Shown: positions 55,292 through 64,000 of the stretch, in pieces
Layout: each line of letters opens with the position of its first letter
Numbering within the stretch: the stretch's first letter is position 1
Notes under the pieces: model-generated
What the model saw: only the letters and a program-made list of their open reading frames with translations
Told to the model about the DNA's origin: nothing
Databases searched by the model: none
DNA from: Bacteroidales bacterium
Lineage (GTDB): Bacteria; Bacteroidota; Bacteroidia; Bacteroidales; GCA-2748055
Assembly (NCBI GenBank): GCA_021738565.1
Contig: JAIPBT010000009.1
Span: 1 to 64,000, forward strand
Direction: 5' to 3'
DNA length: 64,000 bases
Made by a program: the position numbers and the translations under genes

Positions 55292-57706
55292 ATGAGAAGA
55301 CAATTTTTTCTGAGCCTATTTTTCCTGGCAATTTCAGGAGCTGTATTAAAAGGGCAAAACGGGATCATAGAAGGCAGGATTTACAATGCAAAAAACAATG
55401 AACCCGTCGAATTTGCCACGATCGCAATATTCGGGACTACCATAGGATCCATAAGCGACCTGGACGGGAATTTTCTATTTACAGGAATGGAACCCGGTTT
55501 TGTAGAATTGAGGGTCTCTTCCGTAGGATTTGAAGAATACATTTCCGAGGCAATACAGGTAACAAATGCAGACAGGGTATACATTGAAATTCCGCTTGAA
55601 GAGGCAAATTACGAACTGGACGAGATCGTAGTCAAGGCCTCTCCGTTTCGTCGTGATAAAGAAAGTCCACTGTCGCTTCGCCGCATAAACATTGAAGAAA
55701 TTGAAAAAGCCCCGGGCGGGAACAGGGATATTTCAAAGGTGATCCAGTCCTATCCCGGCGTGGCATCAACGCCTGCCCAGAGAAACGATGTGATCGTGCG
55801 CGGTGGAGGACCCAATGAAAATTCGTTTTATCTTGACGGTATTGAAATTCCCAACATCAATCATTTTGCCACACAGGGGGCATCGGGGGGACCCGTGGGG
55901 ATCATTAACGCGGATTTCATCAGGGAAGTAAACCTCTATTCCGCAGCTTTCCCGTCAAACAGGGGAAATGCATTGAGTTCTATAATCGACCTCTACCAGG
56001 TTGACGGAAACAAGGAAAAGTTCAACTTCAAAGGATCGATCGGCGCCTCTGACCTGGCGCTTACAGCCGATGGACCGATCGGGGAGAAAACAACCTATGT
56101 TGTTTCAGCAAGACGCTCCTATCTGCAGCTACTCTTTTCTGTTATTGGACTTCCGTTTCTTCCCAAGTACAATGACTACCAGTTGAAAGTAAAATCAAGG
56201 ATCAACGACAAGAACGAACTCACACTGGTCAGCATTGGATCCTACGACATCAATTCCCTCAATCTGACAGCGGACTCCACCGACCAGCAAAAATATATAC
56301 TGGGAAACCTTCCGGAAAACTACCAGTGGAGCTATGCCATTGGCTTGGTTTACAAGCATTTCAGGGAAAAGGGTTACGATACATTCGTTTTGAGCAGGAA
56401 CTACCTCGACAATAAGTCAATTAAATACCTGAGCAATGATCCTGAAACCGACACCCTGCTCCTTGACTATGCATCCGATGAGATTGAAAATAAATTCAGG
56501 TATGAAAACACCACACGTTTTGATAACGGACTGAAGCTTAACCTGGGTGTGAATTATGAATATGCAAAATACAAGACCAGCAATTACAACCTCACTTACA
56601 TCAACGGCTCACCACTTGAATTTGATTATTACTCAGACCTTTACCTGCACAAATGGGGCGTTTTCGGACAGACAAGCCGTGAATTCCTGGGAAAAAGGCT
56701 GCTGCTTTCCCTTGGTTTCCGTATGGATGCCAACAATTACAACAAACACATGAGCAACCTGCTCAACCAGTTTTCACCAAGGATTTCTGCATCGTACATG
56801 CTTTCCACGGGCCTCTACCTGAACTTCAATACAGGCAGGTATTTTCAGCTGCCTGCTTATACCACACTGGGATACAAGGATGAAAACGGTGTTGCCGTGA
56901 ACAAGGAAAACAACCTTACCTACATTCAGGCAGATCATTTTGTGACCGGTATTGAATACCTGCCCGATAACCAGTCTAAAATAAGTGTTGAAGGGTTCTA
57001 TAAAATATACAACAACTACCCTTTCTCGCTGCGTGATTCCATATCGCTCGCAAGCAAAGGGGCAGATTTCGGATTGTATGGAAATGAGCCCGTAACATCC
57101 ACGGGAGAAGGAAGGTCATACGGGGCAGAGTTCCTGTACAGGAATAAGGACCTGTTCGGATTCAACCTGATCCTTTCCTATACACTGGTCCGCAGCGAAA
57201 CCAAACCCCTGAAAGCATCGCTCCTGAACCGGAAATGGTTGCCGACTGCATGGGACAACAGGCACTTGCTGAACCTTACAGGGACCAGGAAATTCAAAGG
57301 CAACTGGCAGGTGGGCTTCAAATGGAGATTTGTCGGTGGAACTCCTTACACCCCGATTGACCTGGAAGCAAGTGCAAACAGGTTCAACTGGGATTACACG
57401 GGACGAGAAATACTCGATTTTGATCGGTACAACAGTCTGTATTTTAAGCCTTTCCACCAACTGGACCTAAGGGTGGATAAGGAATGGTTCTTAAACAACC
57501 TTACACTAAACCTCTATTTTGATATACAAAATTTGTATAATTATGCCACGGAGGGTAATGAGTTCCTTGTTCAACAATTTGAAAATGAAAGGGCGATCAT
57601 TGAAAATCCTGAGGATCCACTTCCTATGCAAAGATACAGGATGGACAAAAAAACCACCCAAGTTGGAACCTTACTGCCCTCTTTGGGTATAATAATTAAA
57701 TTCTGA
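55292..57706 (+). CDS. TonB-dependent outer-membrane receptor
   Basis: An 804-aa receptor with signal peptide (FFLSLFFLAISGAVLKGQ). Residues about 22-105 form a carboxypeptidase D-like regulatory domain (EGRIYNAKNNEPVEFATI). Next come a plug domain (VIVRGGGPNENSFYLDGIEIP) and a 22-strand-type barrel ending in TLLPSLGIIIKF. The ATG at 55292 is used because an upstream extension lacks a signal peptide. There is no SusD partner. The next gene, a DUF2271-like lipoprotein, starts 7 nt later, suggesting a small-molecule or metal uptake pair. Substrate unknown. Confidence 0.92.
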   Translation: MRRQFFLSLFFLAISGAVLKGQNGIIEGRIYNAKNNEPVEFATIAIFGTTIGSISDLDGNFLFTGMEPGFVELRVSSVGFEEYISEAIQVTNADRVYIEIPLEEANYELDEIVVKASPFRRDKESPLSLRRINIEEIEKAPGGNRDISKVIQSYPGVASTPAQRNDVIVRGGGPNENSFYLDGIEIPNINHFATQGASGGPVGIINADFIREVNLYSAAFPSNRGNALSSIIDLYQVDGNKEKFNFKGSIGASDLALTADGPIGEKTTYVVSARRSYLQLLFSVIGLPFLPKYNDYQLKVKSRINDKNELTLVSIGSYDINSLNLTADSTDQQKYILGNLPENYQWSYAIGLVYKHFREKGYDTFVLSRNYLDNKSIKYLSNDPETDTLLLDYASDEIENKFRYENTTRFDNGLKLNLGVNYEYAKYKTSNYNLTYINGSPLEFDYYSDLYLHKWGVFGQTSREFLGKRLLLSLGFRMDANNYNKHMSNLLNQFSPRISASYMLSTGLYLNFNTGRYFQLPAYTTLGYKDENGVAVNKENNLTYIQADHFVTGIEYLPDNQSKISVEGFYKIYNNYPFSLRDSISLASKGADFGLYGNEPVTSTGEGRSYGAEFLYRNKDLFGFNLILSYTLVRSETKPLKASLLNRKWLPTAWDNRHLLNLTGTRKFKGNWQVGFKWRFVGGTPYTPIDLEASANRFNWDYTGREILDFDRYNSLYFKPFHQLDLRVDKEWFLNNLTLNLYFDIQNLYNYATEGNEFLVQQFENERAIIENPEDPLPMQRYRMDKKTTQVGTLLPSLGIIIKF

Positions 57707-57713
57707 TAAACGA

Positions 57714-58466
57714 ATGAAATCAAACATCATACGACCAGTACTCGGCATTATCCTTCTGTTCATTGTTTCAGGTTGTAAAAGCACTGAAGTGGCTGAAGCA
57801 GAAACTCCCGAAGAGATATTTTCCAACAGTCAGGGACAAGGACCTGCACTTGAAATTGAATTCACCAGGGGGGAAGCACACAACCACCCCTTAATGGCCA
57901 TATGGATAGAAGACATGGATAATAACTATGTACAGACATTGTATGTGGCTGAATCGCTCGGCAAAGGGATCTTTCAACATGGTGATGCCACAACAGGGAA
58001 ATGGCTTCCTGCGGAAATCCGGCGCCCTGCTGCTCTGCCCGTATGGTCACACAGCAGGGGTGTGAAGGAACCTGACGGACTTTTTGTACCCATACCGGAA
58101 CATGCCATACCGGATGCATATACCGGAGCCACTCCTTCCCGTTCATTTCTTCTCAGGACCAAACTCGATAAACCCGGATTGGATCGTTTCTATCTCCTTT
58201 TTGAAATCAATCAGACATGGGATTGGAATGAATACTGGACAAACAACAAGTACCCGAATGACAACATTTACAAGACCTCCTGCCAGCCATCACTTGTGTA
58301 CAGGGCAATGGTGGATCTGAACGACAATACCCGGGAAACCAAACTTGAACCCATCGGAAGGGGACACCATTCCGGAAAAGACGGGGAAATATATACAGAC
58401 CACAACGAAACCATGACAACAGCTTTTAACATCACCAGGAGTATTTTGGTAAAAGAACCTGAATAA
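57714..58466 (+). CDS. Lipoprotein, DUF2271-like
   Basis: A 250-aa lipoprotein (LFIVSGC lipobox, Cys about 20). The body has HPLMAIWIEDMDNNYVQTLYV and a second block (YTGATPSRSFLL, RFYLLFEINQTWDW), reminiscent of DUF2271 proteins. Trp and Tyr content is high in the second half. It is probably co-transcribed with the TonB receptor. The family call is tentative. Confidence 0.6.
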   Translation: MKSNIIRPVLGIILLFIVSGCKSTEVAEAETPEEIFSNSQGQGPALEIEFTRGEAHNHPLMAIWIEDMDNNYVQTLYVAESLGKGIFQHGDATTGKWLPAEIRRPAALPVWSHSRGVKEPDGLFVPIPEHAIPDAYTGATPSRSFLLRTKLDKPGLDRFYLLFEINQTWDWNEYWTNNKYPNDNIYKTSCQPSLVYRAMVDLNDNTRETKLEPIGRGHHSGKDGEIYTDHNETMTTAFNITRSILVKEPE

Positions 58467-58651
58467 CCAATAAAAAATGGTTCTCATCTCCTGAAATGCT
58501 TCAGGAAATGTTCGATATCGTACATGCCCGTCGCAAATTTGAACAATTATATACATGCTGAAAATATTTCATGCTTATGTTAATCAGGTAGTTGTTATCT
58601 TTGGCATATGGATTGTAAAAATTATAACATAAAACTGATAATACCTGTATC

Positions 58652-59335
58652 ATGATTAAAACCATAGATCTTGTTAAAGTCTTCCGTACCGATGAAGTGG
58701 AAACAACTGCACTAAACAAAGTAAATATTGAAGTCCGGGATGGTGAATTCGTAGCCGTAATGGGGCCTTCCGGATGCGGAAAATCAACCTTACTGAACAT
58801 CCTCGGACTGCTCGACAACCCATCCGGTGGTTCCTACATATTTGGAGAAACAGAAGTAGCAGGGCTAAAAGAAAAACAGCGGACAAATCTTCGCAAAGGC
58901 AACATCGGATTCGTGTTCCAGAGTTTTAACCTGATCGATGAACTTACGGTTTATGAAAACATAGAACTTCCGTTGCTTTACCTGAAAATGAACAACTCCG
59001 AGAGAAAGAAAAAGGTCGAAGAGGTAATGGAACGCATGAAGATCACGCACCGCAGAAATCATTTTCCACAGCAGTTATCGGGCGGACAGCAACAGCGCGT
59101 TGCAATTGCCAGGGCAGTGGTCTCAAATCCGAAATTGATCCTTGCAGACGAGCCAACAGGTAACCTTGATTCGGCAAACGGCGCAGAAGTGATGGCGCTG
59201 CTTACAGAATTGAATGAGGATGGCACAACCATTATCATGGTGACACACTCTCCCAATGATGCAGAAAAAGCGCACCGCATCATCCAGTTGTTCGATGGCC
59301 ATATAGTCACAGAAAATATTCATAAAAAACTATAG
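58652..59335 (+). CDS. LolD/MacB-type ABC transporter ATPase
   Basis: The 227-aa ATPase has Walker A GPSGCGKST, Q-loop VFQSFNLIDELTV, signature LSGGQQQR, Walker B LILADEPTGNLD and switch His in MVTHSPND. It groups with LolD/MacB/FtsE-like systems that export lipoproteins, peptides or drugs. No permease (FtsX/MacB-like) gene is adjacent, so the partner must be encoded elsewhere. Confidence 0.93.
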   Translation: MIKTIDLVKVFRTDEVETTALNKVNIEVRDGEFVAVMGPSGCGKSTLLNILGLLDNPSGGSYIFGETEVAGLKEKQRTNLRKGNIGFVFQSFNLIDELTVYENIELPLLYLKMNNSERKKKVEEVMERMKITHRRNHFPQQLSGGQQQRVAIARAVVSNPKLILADEPTGNLDSANGAEVMALLTELNEDGTTIIMVTHSPNDAEKAHRIIQLFDGHIVTENIHKKL

Positions 59336-59509
59336 TAGTTTCTCATAATCCACTCATATAATAAAGGAATTACATAGTGTCAGAAAGAAAACTCATATAA
59401 AATATAGCTTCTTTTTTTCTATGTCAGCAGATGACAAGAATATTCATGCACACTACCTCCTATTTTTACTATCTTAGTGTCTCTCAATACAGCATGAACA
59501 GATGAAACT

Positions 59510-60523
59510 ATGAGAACCAAAAAACAGATCTTCGATGATCTTGCAGCCAACGGCACAACCGGTAACGGATTCCTGTTCCGCCCCATTTTGATGCATTTTG
59601 CAGCAAGGTATCATGGCATTACCTATGGAGAGCTTGCTTCGGATCACAGAAAACTGGTCGGGGCCAACATTCATTGCATGGAAGATTTTGAAACAGACAT
59701 GGTGGGATTGATCTCAGATCCATACCGCGAAACTGCTGCTTTCGGAGCCCCCATCAGGTTCGTTCCTGAAGGCGTACCGGTTTGCGAAAAGAAGATCATT
59801 AATAACATCGAAGATGCGAAGGATCTGAAAATTCCTGATATTAAGAAAGCGGAACGTACGCTGGACCGTTTAAAAGGGGCTGCATTTTACCAGGAAAAAT
59901 TGAAAGGCACATTACCGGTAATAGGATGGGTTGAAGGTCCGCTTGCTGAAGCATGCGATCTTGCCGGTGTAACTGAAGTATTGATGAAACTGGTTATCGA
60001 TCCTGATTTTGTTCGGCTTTTAATGGATAAATGCCTGCAGACCGGCATTGAATTTGCTTGTGCACAGGTGGATGCAGGATGTGACATCATCGGGATAGGC
60101 GATGCAATATGTTCCCAGATTGATCGCAGCATGTACGAGGGATTTGTCAAAGAGCGGCACCGTGAACTGATCCGCGCGATCCATGATAAAGGAGCAAAAG
60201 TGAAAATGCATATTTGTGGAGATATTACTCACCTTTTGCCTGCCATGAAAGGGCTGGGAATCGACATACTTGATATTGACTGGCAGGTAGATCCCGATAC
60301 AGCTTACATTGAAATGGGACCGGGAACCATAAGGTGCGGAAACATCAACCCGGTGACAATACAGGATGTCAGCTCAGACATCCTGGCTGAAAAAACAATA
60401 CAGCTGCTCAGGAATGAAAAAGACCGCCGTTTTATTTTATCAGGTGGCTGCGAAATATCTGTTCTCACTCCACCTGAAAATCTAAAGGTATTAAGCGAAA
60501 CATCTAAACAGACATTACAATGA
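59510..60523 (+). CDS. UroD-superfamily methyltransferase homologue (MtaA-like)
   Basis: A 337-aa TIM-barrel protein. The zinc site of MtaA/MtbA-type methyltransferases is kept: H234-x-C236 in KMHICGD and C314 in SGGCEISVLTPPENL. It is thus more like a corrinoid-protein methyltransferase than uroporphyrinogen decarboxylase. It overlaps the next UroD-family gene by 4 nt (ATGA). No corrinoid-binding protein lies nearby, so its methyl donor is unclear. Confidence 0.85.
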   Translation: MRTKKQIFDDLAANGTTGNGFLFRPILMHFAARYHGITYGELASDHRKLVGANIHCMEDFETDMVGLISDPYRETAAFGAPIRFVPEGVPVCEKKIINNIEDAKDLKIPDIKKAERTLDRLKGAAFYQEKLKGTLPVIGWVEGPLAEACDLAGVTEVLMKLVIDPDFVRLLMDKCLQTGIEFACAQVDAGCDIIGIGDAICSQIDRSMYEGFVKERHRELIRAIHDKGAKVKMHICGDITHLLPAMKGLGIDILDIDWQVDPDTAYIEMGPGTIRCGNINPVTIQDVSSDILAEKTIQLLRNEKDRRFILSGGCEISVLTPPENLKVLSETSKQTLQ

Positions 60524-61770
60524 CTTCCAGGGAAAAATTATTAAATGCACTCGATCACAATGAGGGTCCCATCCCTCTGGATATAGGTTCCACTGGGGTT
60601 ACAGGAATCCATGTCCGGGCCGTAAGAAATCTCAGGCTGCACTATGGTCTTGAGGATCATCCTGTAAAGGTGATCGAACCTTACCAAATGCTGGGAGAAG
60701 TGGAAGATGACCTGGCAGAAATGCTTGGAATTGATGTAATTGGCTTCGGTGGCAAAAAAAACATGTTTGGGATCTTGAACGAAAACTGGCGTCCAATGAA
60801 AACGTTTTGGGGACAGGAGGTTCTTGTTCCCGGTGAATTCAATACAAGTCATGATAAATCAGGGAACCTTCTCATACATCCCGAAGGTGATCTCAGTGTT
60901 CCGCCAACAGCCAAGATGCCTAAAGGATCCTTCTTTTTTGATGCATTGAACCGTCAGCAACCATTTGACGAAACCGACCTGGATGTTCACAACAATCTTG
61001 AGGAATTCACACTGGTAAGCCAGGAGGATCTTGAACACTTAAAAAGCGAGGCGGAGAAAGCTTCAAAAAGCAACAAGGGTGTAATTGCAACATTCGGTGG
61101 AACTGCTTTTGGAGATATTGCACTTGTTCCGGCCATGCAGCTGAAGGACCCAAAAGGTATACGTGATGTTTCAGAATGGTACATGAGCACCATCATGAGG
61201 CAGGACTATATCCATCAAATTTTTGAAGGACAATCAGAGATCGCACTTCAAAACCTGCAGAGGATCTATGAAGTTGTTGGAGAGCAAATCCAGGCAGTCT
61301 TTATCTGCGGAACTGATTTCGGAACACAGGATTCACAATTCTGTGACGTTGATACATTTAACAGCCTGTATGCCCCGTATTATAAAAAGGTCAACAACTG
61401 GATCCATGAAAATACGGGCTGGAAAACATTCAAGCACTCCTGCGGTAGTGTGGAACCTTTTATGGATGCATTTATAGATGCAGGGTTTGATATCATCAAC
61501 CCCGTACAGATAAATGCAAAGGATATGGTGCCTGAAGCATTGAAAAAGAATTACGGGAAACACCTGGTATTCTGGGGAGGCGGTGTCGATACACAAATTG
61601 TGCTGCCTTTCGGGAAACCCGGGGAAGTAAAAGAACAGGTAAAGCATGCATGTGATGTCTTTGGAACCGGTGGGGGATTTGTTTTCAATACCGTTCACAA
61701 CATCCAGGCAAATGTGCCTGCTGAGAATATGGTTGCCATGTTTGATACATTCAGGCAATATTCTCAATAA
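60520..61770 (+). CDS. Second UroD-superfamily protein
   Basis: The 416-aa relative shares the fold with its neighbour. It keeps H306-x-C308 (KHSCGSV), but the third zinc ligand is missing: the equivalent end reads FWGGGVDTQ instead of GGCE. The first residues TSREKLLNALDHNEG PIPLD are typical of the wider family. It probably forms a heteromeric or sequential pair with the preceding gene. Its reaction is unknown. Confidence 0.83.
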   Translation: MTSREKLLNALDHNEGPIPLDIGSTGVTGIHVRAVRNLRLHYGLEDHPVKVIEPYQMLGEVEDDLAEMLGIDVIGFGGKKNMFGILNENWRPMKTFWGQEVLVPGEFNTSHDKSGNLLIHPEGDLSVPPTAKMPKGSFFFDALNRQQPFDETDLDVHNNLEEFTLVSQEDLEHLKSEAEKASKSNKGVIATFGGTAFGDIALVPAMQLKDPKGIRDVSEWYMSTIMRQDYIHQIFEGQSEIALQNLQRIYEVVGEQIQAVFICGTDFGTQDSQFCDVDTFNSLYAPYYKKVNNWIHENTGWKTFKHSCGSVEPFMDAFIDAGFDIINPVQINAKDMVPEALKKNYGKHLVFWGGGVDTQIVLPFGKPGEVKEQVKHACDVFGTGGGFVFNTVHNIQANVPAENMVAMFDTFRQYSQ

Positions 61771-61801
61771 GGATAACAAACAACCAACTAACTATACTAT
61801 A

Positions 61802-62512
61802 ATGGATAAAATAAAACAAATTGCCAAAATGATCGATCACTCGATCCTGCATCCCACATTTGATGATGAAAAGCTTGTTAAAGAATGTAAGGTGGCTGCT
61901 GATTATGATGTTGCATCTGTATGCGTCAAACCATATGCGGTCAAAAAAGCAAAAACATTGCTTGAAGGAACCGATGTGAAAATTGGTTGCGTGATCGGCT
62001 TTCCGCACGGCAACAGCTCCATCGATGTAAAAGTATTTGAAACAGAAGTGGCAATCCGGGACGGAGCAGAAGAAATTGACATGGTGATCAATATAGGTAA
62101 GGCACTGCAAAAAGACTGGGATTATATTGAAGAAGAACTGTCGGCAGTTGTTGCTGTTACAAAACGCAGCGGCGCCATACTGAAGGTCATATTTGAAAAT
62201 GATTACATGCCCGATGAAAGTTACATTATCAGGCTTTGCGAATTGTGCACCAATACCGGCTGTGATTATGTAAAAACATCATCAGGATTTGGTTTCGTTA
62301 AGCAGGAAAGTGGAGTTTACAATTACAAAGGAGCAACGATTGAACACCTCAGGCTGATGCGAAAACATGCAGGACCTGAAGTGAAAGTCAAAGCTGCCGG
62401 CGGTGTTCGTGACCTGGATTATTTTCTTAAGGTCATGGAGACCGGTACATCCAGGGTCGGAGCCACAGCTACCATCGCCATCCTTGAAGCAGCAAAGAAA
62501 AGGTTCGGATAG
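61802..62512 (+). CDS. deoC: Deoxyribose-phosphate aldolase
   Basis: A 236-aa class I aldolase cleaving 2-deoxyribose-5-phosphate to glyceraldehyde-3-phosphate and acetaldehyde. The Schiff-base lysine is K158 in YVKTSSGF; K197 (KVKAAGGVRD) and D93 (EIDMVIN) complete the catalytic set. The ATG at 61802, just after the UroD-family stop, replaces a longer frame starting inside the previous gene. It lies 31 nt from that gene, so it probably belongs to the same operon. Confidence 0.95.
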   Translation: MDKIKQIAKMIDHSILHPTFDDEKLVKECKVAADYDVASVCVKPYAVKKAKTLLEGTDVKIGCVIGFPHGNSSIDVKVFETEVAIRDGAEEIDMVINIGKALQKDWDYIEEELSAVVAVTKRSGAILKVIFENDYMPDESYIIRLCELCTNTGCDYVKTSSGFGFVKQESGVYNYKGATIEHLRLMRKHAGPEVKVKAAGGVRDLDYFLKVMETGTSRVGATATIAILEAAKKRFG

Positions 62513-62950
62513 GCCAGTCTGATTACTGATTGCTGGTTGCTGGTTGCTGATTACTGATTGCTGGTTGCTGGTTGCTGGTTGCTGGTTTGACCTGGTTAGC
62601 CTGGCTTTTGGCCCCTGGCTATTGGCTTTAATTGTGTTGCGGTGTTGCGGTGTAGCCTTCGCCAAGGCTACGGCTACTAAAAGATGCGGTACATCAGGTT
62701 CTATTTGACCAGGTTCGTTGATCATATACTGGCACACTGTCGAACCGACGAACTGAAATTGTTGCTTGTTACTGGTTACTGGTTTGCTGGTTCACCTGGC
62801 TTTTGGCCTTTGGCTCCTGGCTTCTGGCTATCGGTCACCCCCAACCCTAGCCCTTCCCCCAGTGGGTGAAGGGGAGACAAAGAGAAGGGGTGAAGGGAAA
62901 AATGTTCGTGCCACATGCTTAAATTGGTCAGGCTTTGCCGAGGAGATTTT

Positions 62951-63043
62951 GATTTTCTCTGGCGGTGTCATCTTCTTCCGCAACTCAGACGCTCTCTTTT
63001 TAATAGATTTGTCTGCCTCGTAGTACATGGTGAATTCATACAT
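62951..63043 (-). pseudogene. N-terminal remnant of a DUF559 gene
   Basis: About 31 codons read MYEFTMYYEADKSIKKRASE then LRKKMTPPEKI, matching the start of DUF559 proteins (relatives of very-short-patch-repair endonucleases). The frame then runs into repeat DNA and loses all similarity. It is a broken gene. Confidence 0.5.
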
Positions 63044-63128
63044 AAGTCCGCTTTACGCCATCGCATACAATTTTCCTGTTAATGTGCCCGGCAAAGGAAA
63101 AATCATACGAAGCATAATTTCTCTTAAG

Positions 63129-63166
63129 AACCCCTCCCTTCCCCCACCGGGGGAAGGGCCGGGGTT
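63129..63166. repeat. C-rich palindromic repeat
   Basis: A perfect 10-bp stem (CCCTTCCCCC at 63136-63145 with GGGGGAAGGG at 63149-63158) has a 3-nt loop and an outer AACCCC/GGGGTT pairing. A related sequence occurs at about 62842-62875 (AACCCTAGCCCTTCCCCCAG). Such REP-like units are dispersed in many Bacteroidota genomes. Confidence 0.65.
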
Positions 63167-63337
63167 GGGGGTGGAAAAGTCAGAACCGGGGGAAGGACCA
63201 CCTCACTGATTTTCACTATTACACAAAGTTCCACTATATACTACCCCATTATCCAATAGGGGTACTAACATCTTTTTTATTTCTTTTTTATTTTCCACTA
63301 TATTTTTTTAGGGGTTTAAATATTTTTTTATTCTTTT

Positions 63338-63370
63338 TTTGTTTTATACCCCCATTTTTTTATACCTTAG
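63338..63370 (+). promoter_or_regulatory. Promoter of amtB
   Basis: TTTG (63338-63341), a 21-nt spacer and TACCTTAG (63363-63370) approximate the Bacteroidota promoter, with one mismatch in the -7 box. The start codon is 40 nt downstream. Confidence 0.5.
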
Positions 63371-63410
63371 CCGCATATTTTTTAATTATTAATTTCTGAA
63401 ACAAAAAAAG

Positions 63411-64000
63411 ATGAACGCTTACACCAGAAGGGTATTTTTCACCCTGATCATTTTGTTATCGGTATTTGCCATCGTTGACGCATCGGATGGAAACGGAATT
63501 GACAGTGGGGCAACGGCATGGATGCTGACTTCCACTGCGCTGGTCCTGCTAATGATCCCGGGACTTGCCATGTTTTACGGTGGACTGGTAAGATCAAAGA
63601 ACGTATTGGGTACCATAATGCATAGTTTTGCAGCCATGGGGATCATGAGTGTCCTTTGGGTCATGGTGAGTTACAGCATGGCTTTTGGTCCGAACGTCCT
63701 TGGAGGATGGTTTGGCTGGAACCCTGATTTTGTATTTTTGAAAGGAATTGATGAATCCATCATGGATGGTGGAGTGCCGGAATATGTTTTCTCCATGTTC
63801 CAGGGCAAATTTGCGATCATAACGCCGGCGCTTATTGCAGGGGCATTTGCCGAGAGGGTCTCCTTCAGGGCTTATGTGGTATTCATAGCATTGTGGGGTA
63901 TCTTTGTATACAACCCGCTTTGTCATTGGGTTTGGGCGGAAGACGGATTCCTTTTCAACATGGGAGCTGCGGGTGCCATCGATTTTGCAGGAGGAACGGT
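63411..64000 (+). CDS. amtB: Ammonium transporter AmtB, 5' part
   Basis: About 196 codons are visible before the window ends. After a signal-like N-terminus (VFFTLIILLSVFAIVDA), the Amt pattern is clear: TAWMLTSTALVLLMIPGLAM, FYGGLVRSKNVLGTIMHSF, FGWNPDF, and AFAERVSFRAYVVF followed by YNPLCHWVWAEDGFL, including the pore Phe and His region. It conducts ammonium across the inner membrane; a PII gene (glnK) may follow outside the window. Confidence 0.95.
   Translation, partial: MNAYTRRVFFTLIILLSVFAIVDASDGNGIDSGATAWMLTSTALVLLMIPGLAMFYGGLVRSKNVLGTIMHSFAAMGIMSVLWVMVSYSMAFGPNVLGGWFGWNPDFVFLKGIDESIMDGGVPEYVFSMFQGKFAIITPALIAGAFAERVSFRAYVVFIALWGIFVYNPLCHWVWAEDGFLFNMGAAGAIDFAGGT

Larger units (their letters stand above)
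62513..63410. other. Repeat-rich gene-free spacer
   Basis: No intact gene. 62520-62590 is a tandem array of the 7-mer TGCTGGT with variants. A CCTGGCTTTTGGC module follows and recurs with changes at 62790-62830. GTAGCCTT/AAGGCTAC (62652-62659 with 62664-62671) is a perfect 8-bp hairpin. 62838-62900 and 63129-63180 hold C-rich palindromic repeats. A DUF559 remnant lies between. From 63230 the DNA becomes strongly T-rich up to the amtB promoter. Confidence 0.7.

Noticed and set aside
62513-62900. Possible CRISPR array
   Set aside because: The repeats are 7-mers and degenerate modules without the constant repeat and unique-spacer alternation of CRISPR, and no cas genes are present.

Overview
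The window comes from a member of the Bacteroidota, most likely an environmental, probably marine or anaerobic Bacteroidales/Marinilabiliales-type organism. The evidence is a SprA type IX secretion translocon in ruvA-sprA-gcvH order, an LpxC-FabZ fusion, DUF3078, DUF4252 and GSCFA proteins, a TonB-dependent receptor, and several promoters of the Bacteroidota form TTTG-N19-22-TAnnTTTG with little Shine-Dalgarno signal. The taxonomic depth is inference.

Region 1 (1-11 kb) is accessory and visibly more AT-rich than the rest. It holds a DUF4143 AAA ATPase, a membrane-anchored LytTR regulator divergent from a small MotA/TolQ/ExbB-like protein, a TOTE-type primase-helicase, and a DUF3800 gene split by a complete IS21-family element (6088-8733, 6-bp target duplication). 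An SdpI/SdpR immunity-autorepressor pair then lies between a stranded tRNA 3'-end-like sequence with terminator and the intact initiator tRNA-Met, which suggests integration at that tRNA.

Region 2 (10.4-26 kb): three small RNA-binding proteins (two cold-shock, one RRM); a sugar MFS transporter plus ROK kinase operon; a DUF3078 outer-membrane protein; a TPR protein; a lipoprotein sulfatase; an NTF2-like lipoprotein; a ThuA protein; an FNR-like regulator with two palindromes upstream; leucyl aminopeptidase and PdxA.

Region 3 (25.7-39 kb) is a long minus-strand block: rimP-nusA-infB (translation/transcription core), then ruvA-sprA-gcvH.

Region 4 (39-62.5 kb) is mostly plus-strand housekeeping: HD phosphohydrolase, lpxD, lpxC-fabZ and lpxA (lipid A), thiL on the minus strand, then sufB-C-D-S-E plus a DUF59/SufT gene (Fe-S assembly), and QueG, itself an Fe-S enzyme. 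After that come DUF4252, PAP2, YjbQ, GSCFA, a TonB receptor with a DUF2271-like lipoprotein, an orphan LolD/MacB-type ATPase, and an operon of two UroD-superfamily proteins with DeoC. A MITE-like element sits in the suf leader, and a 29-nt repeat flanks the DUF59 gene.

Region 5 (62.5-64 kb) is a repeat-rich spacer with a DUF559 remnant, followed by the start of an AmtB ammonium transporter that runs off the window. No rRNA and no CRISPR array were seen; one tRNA was found.
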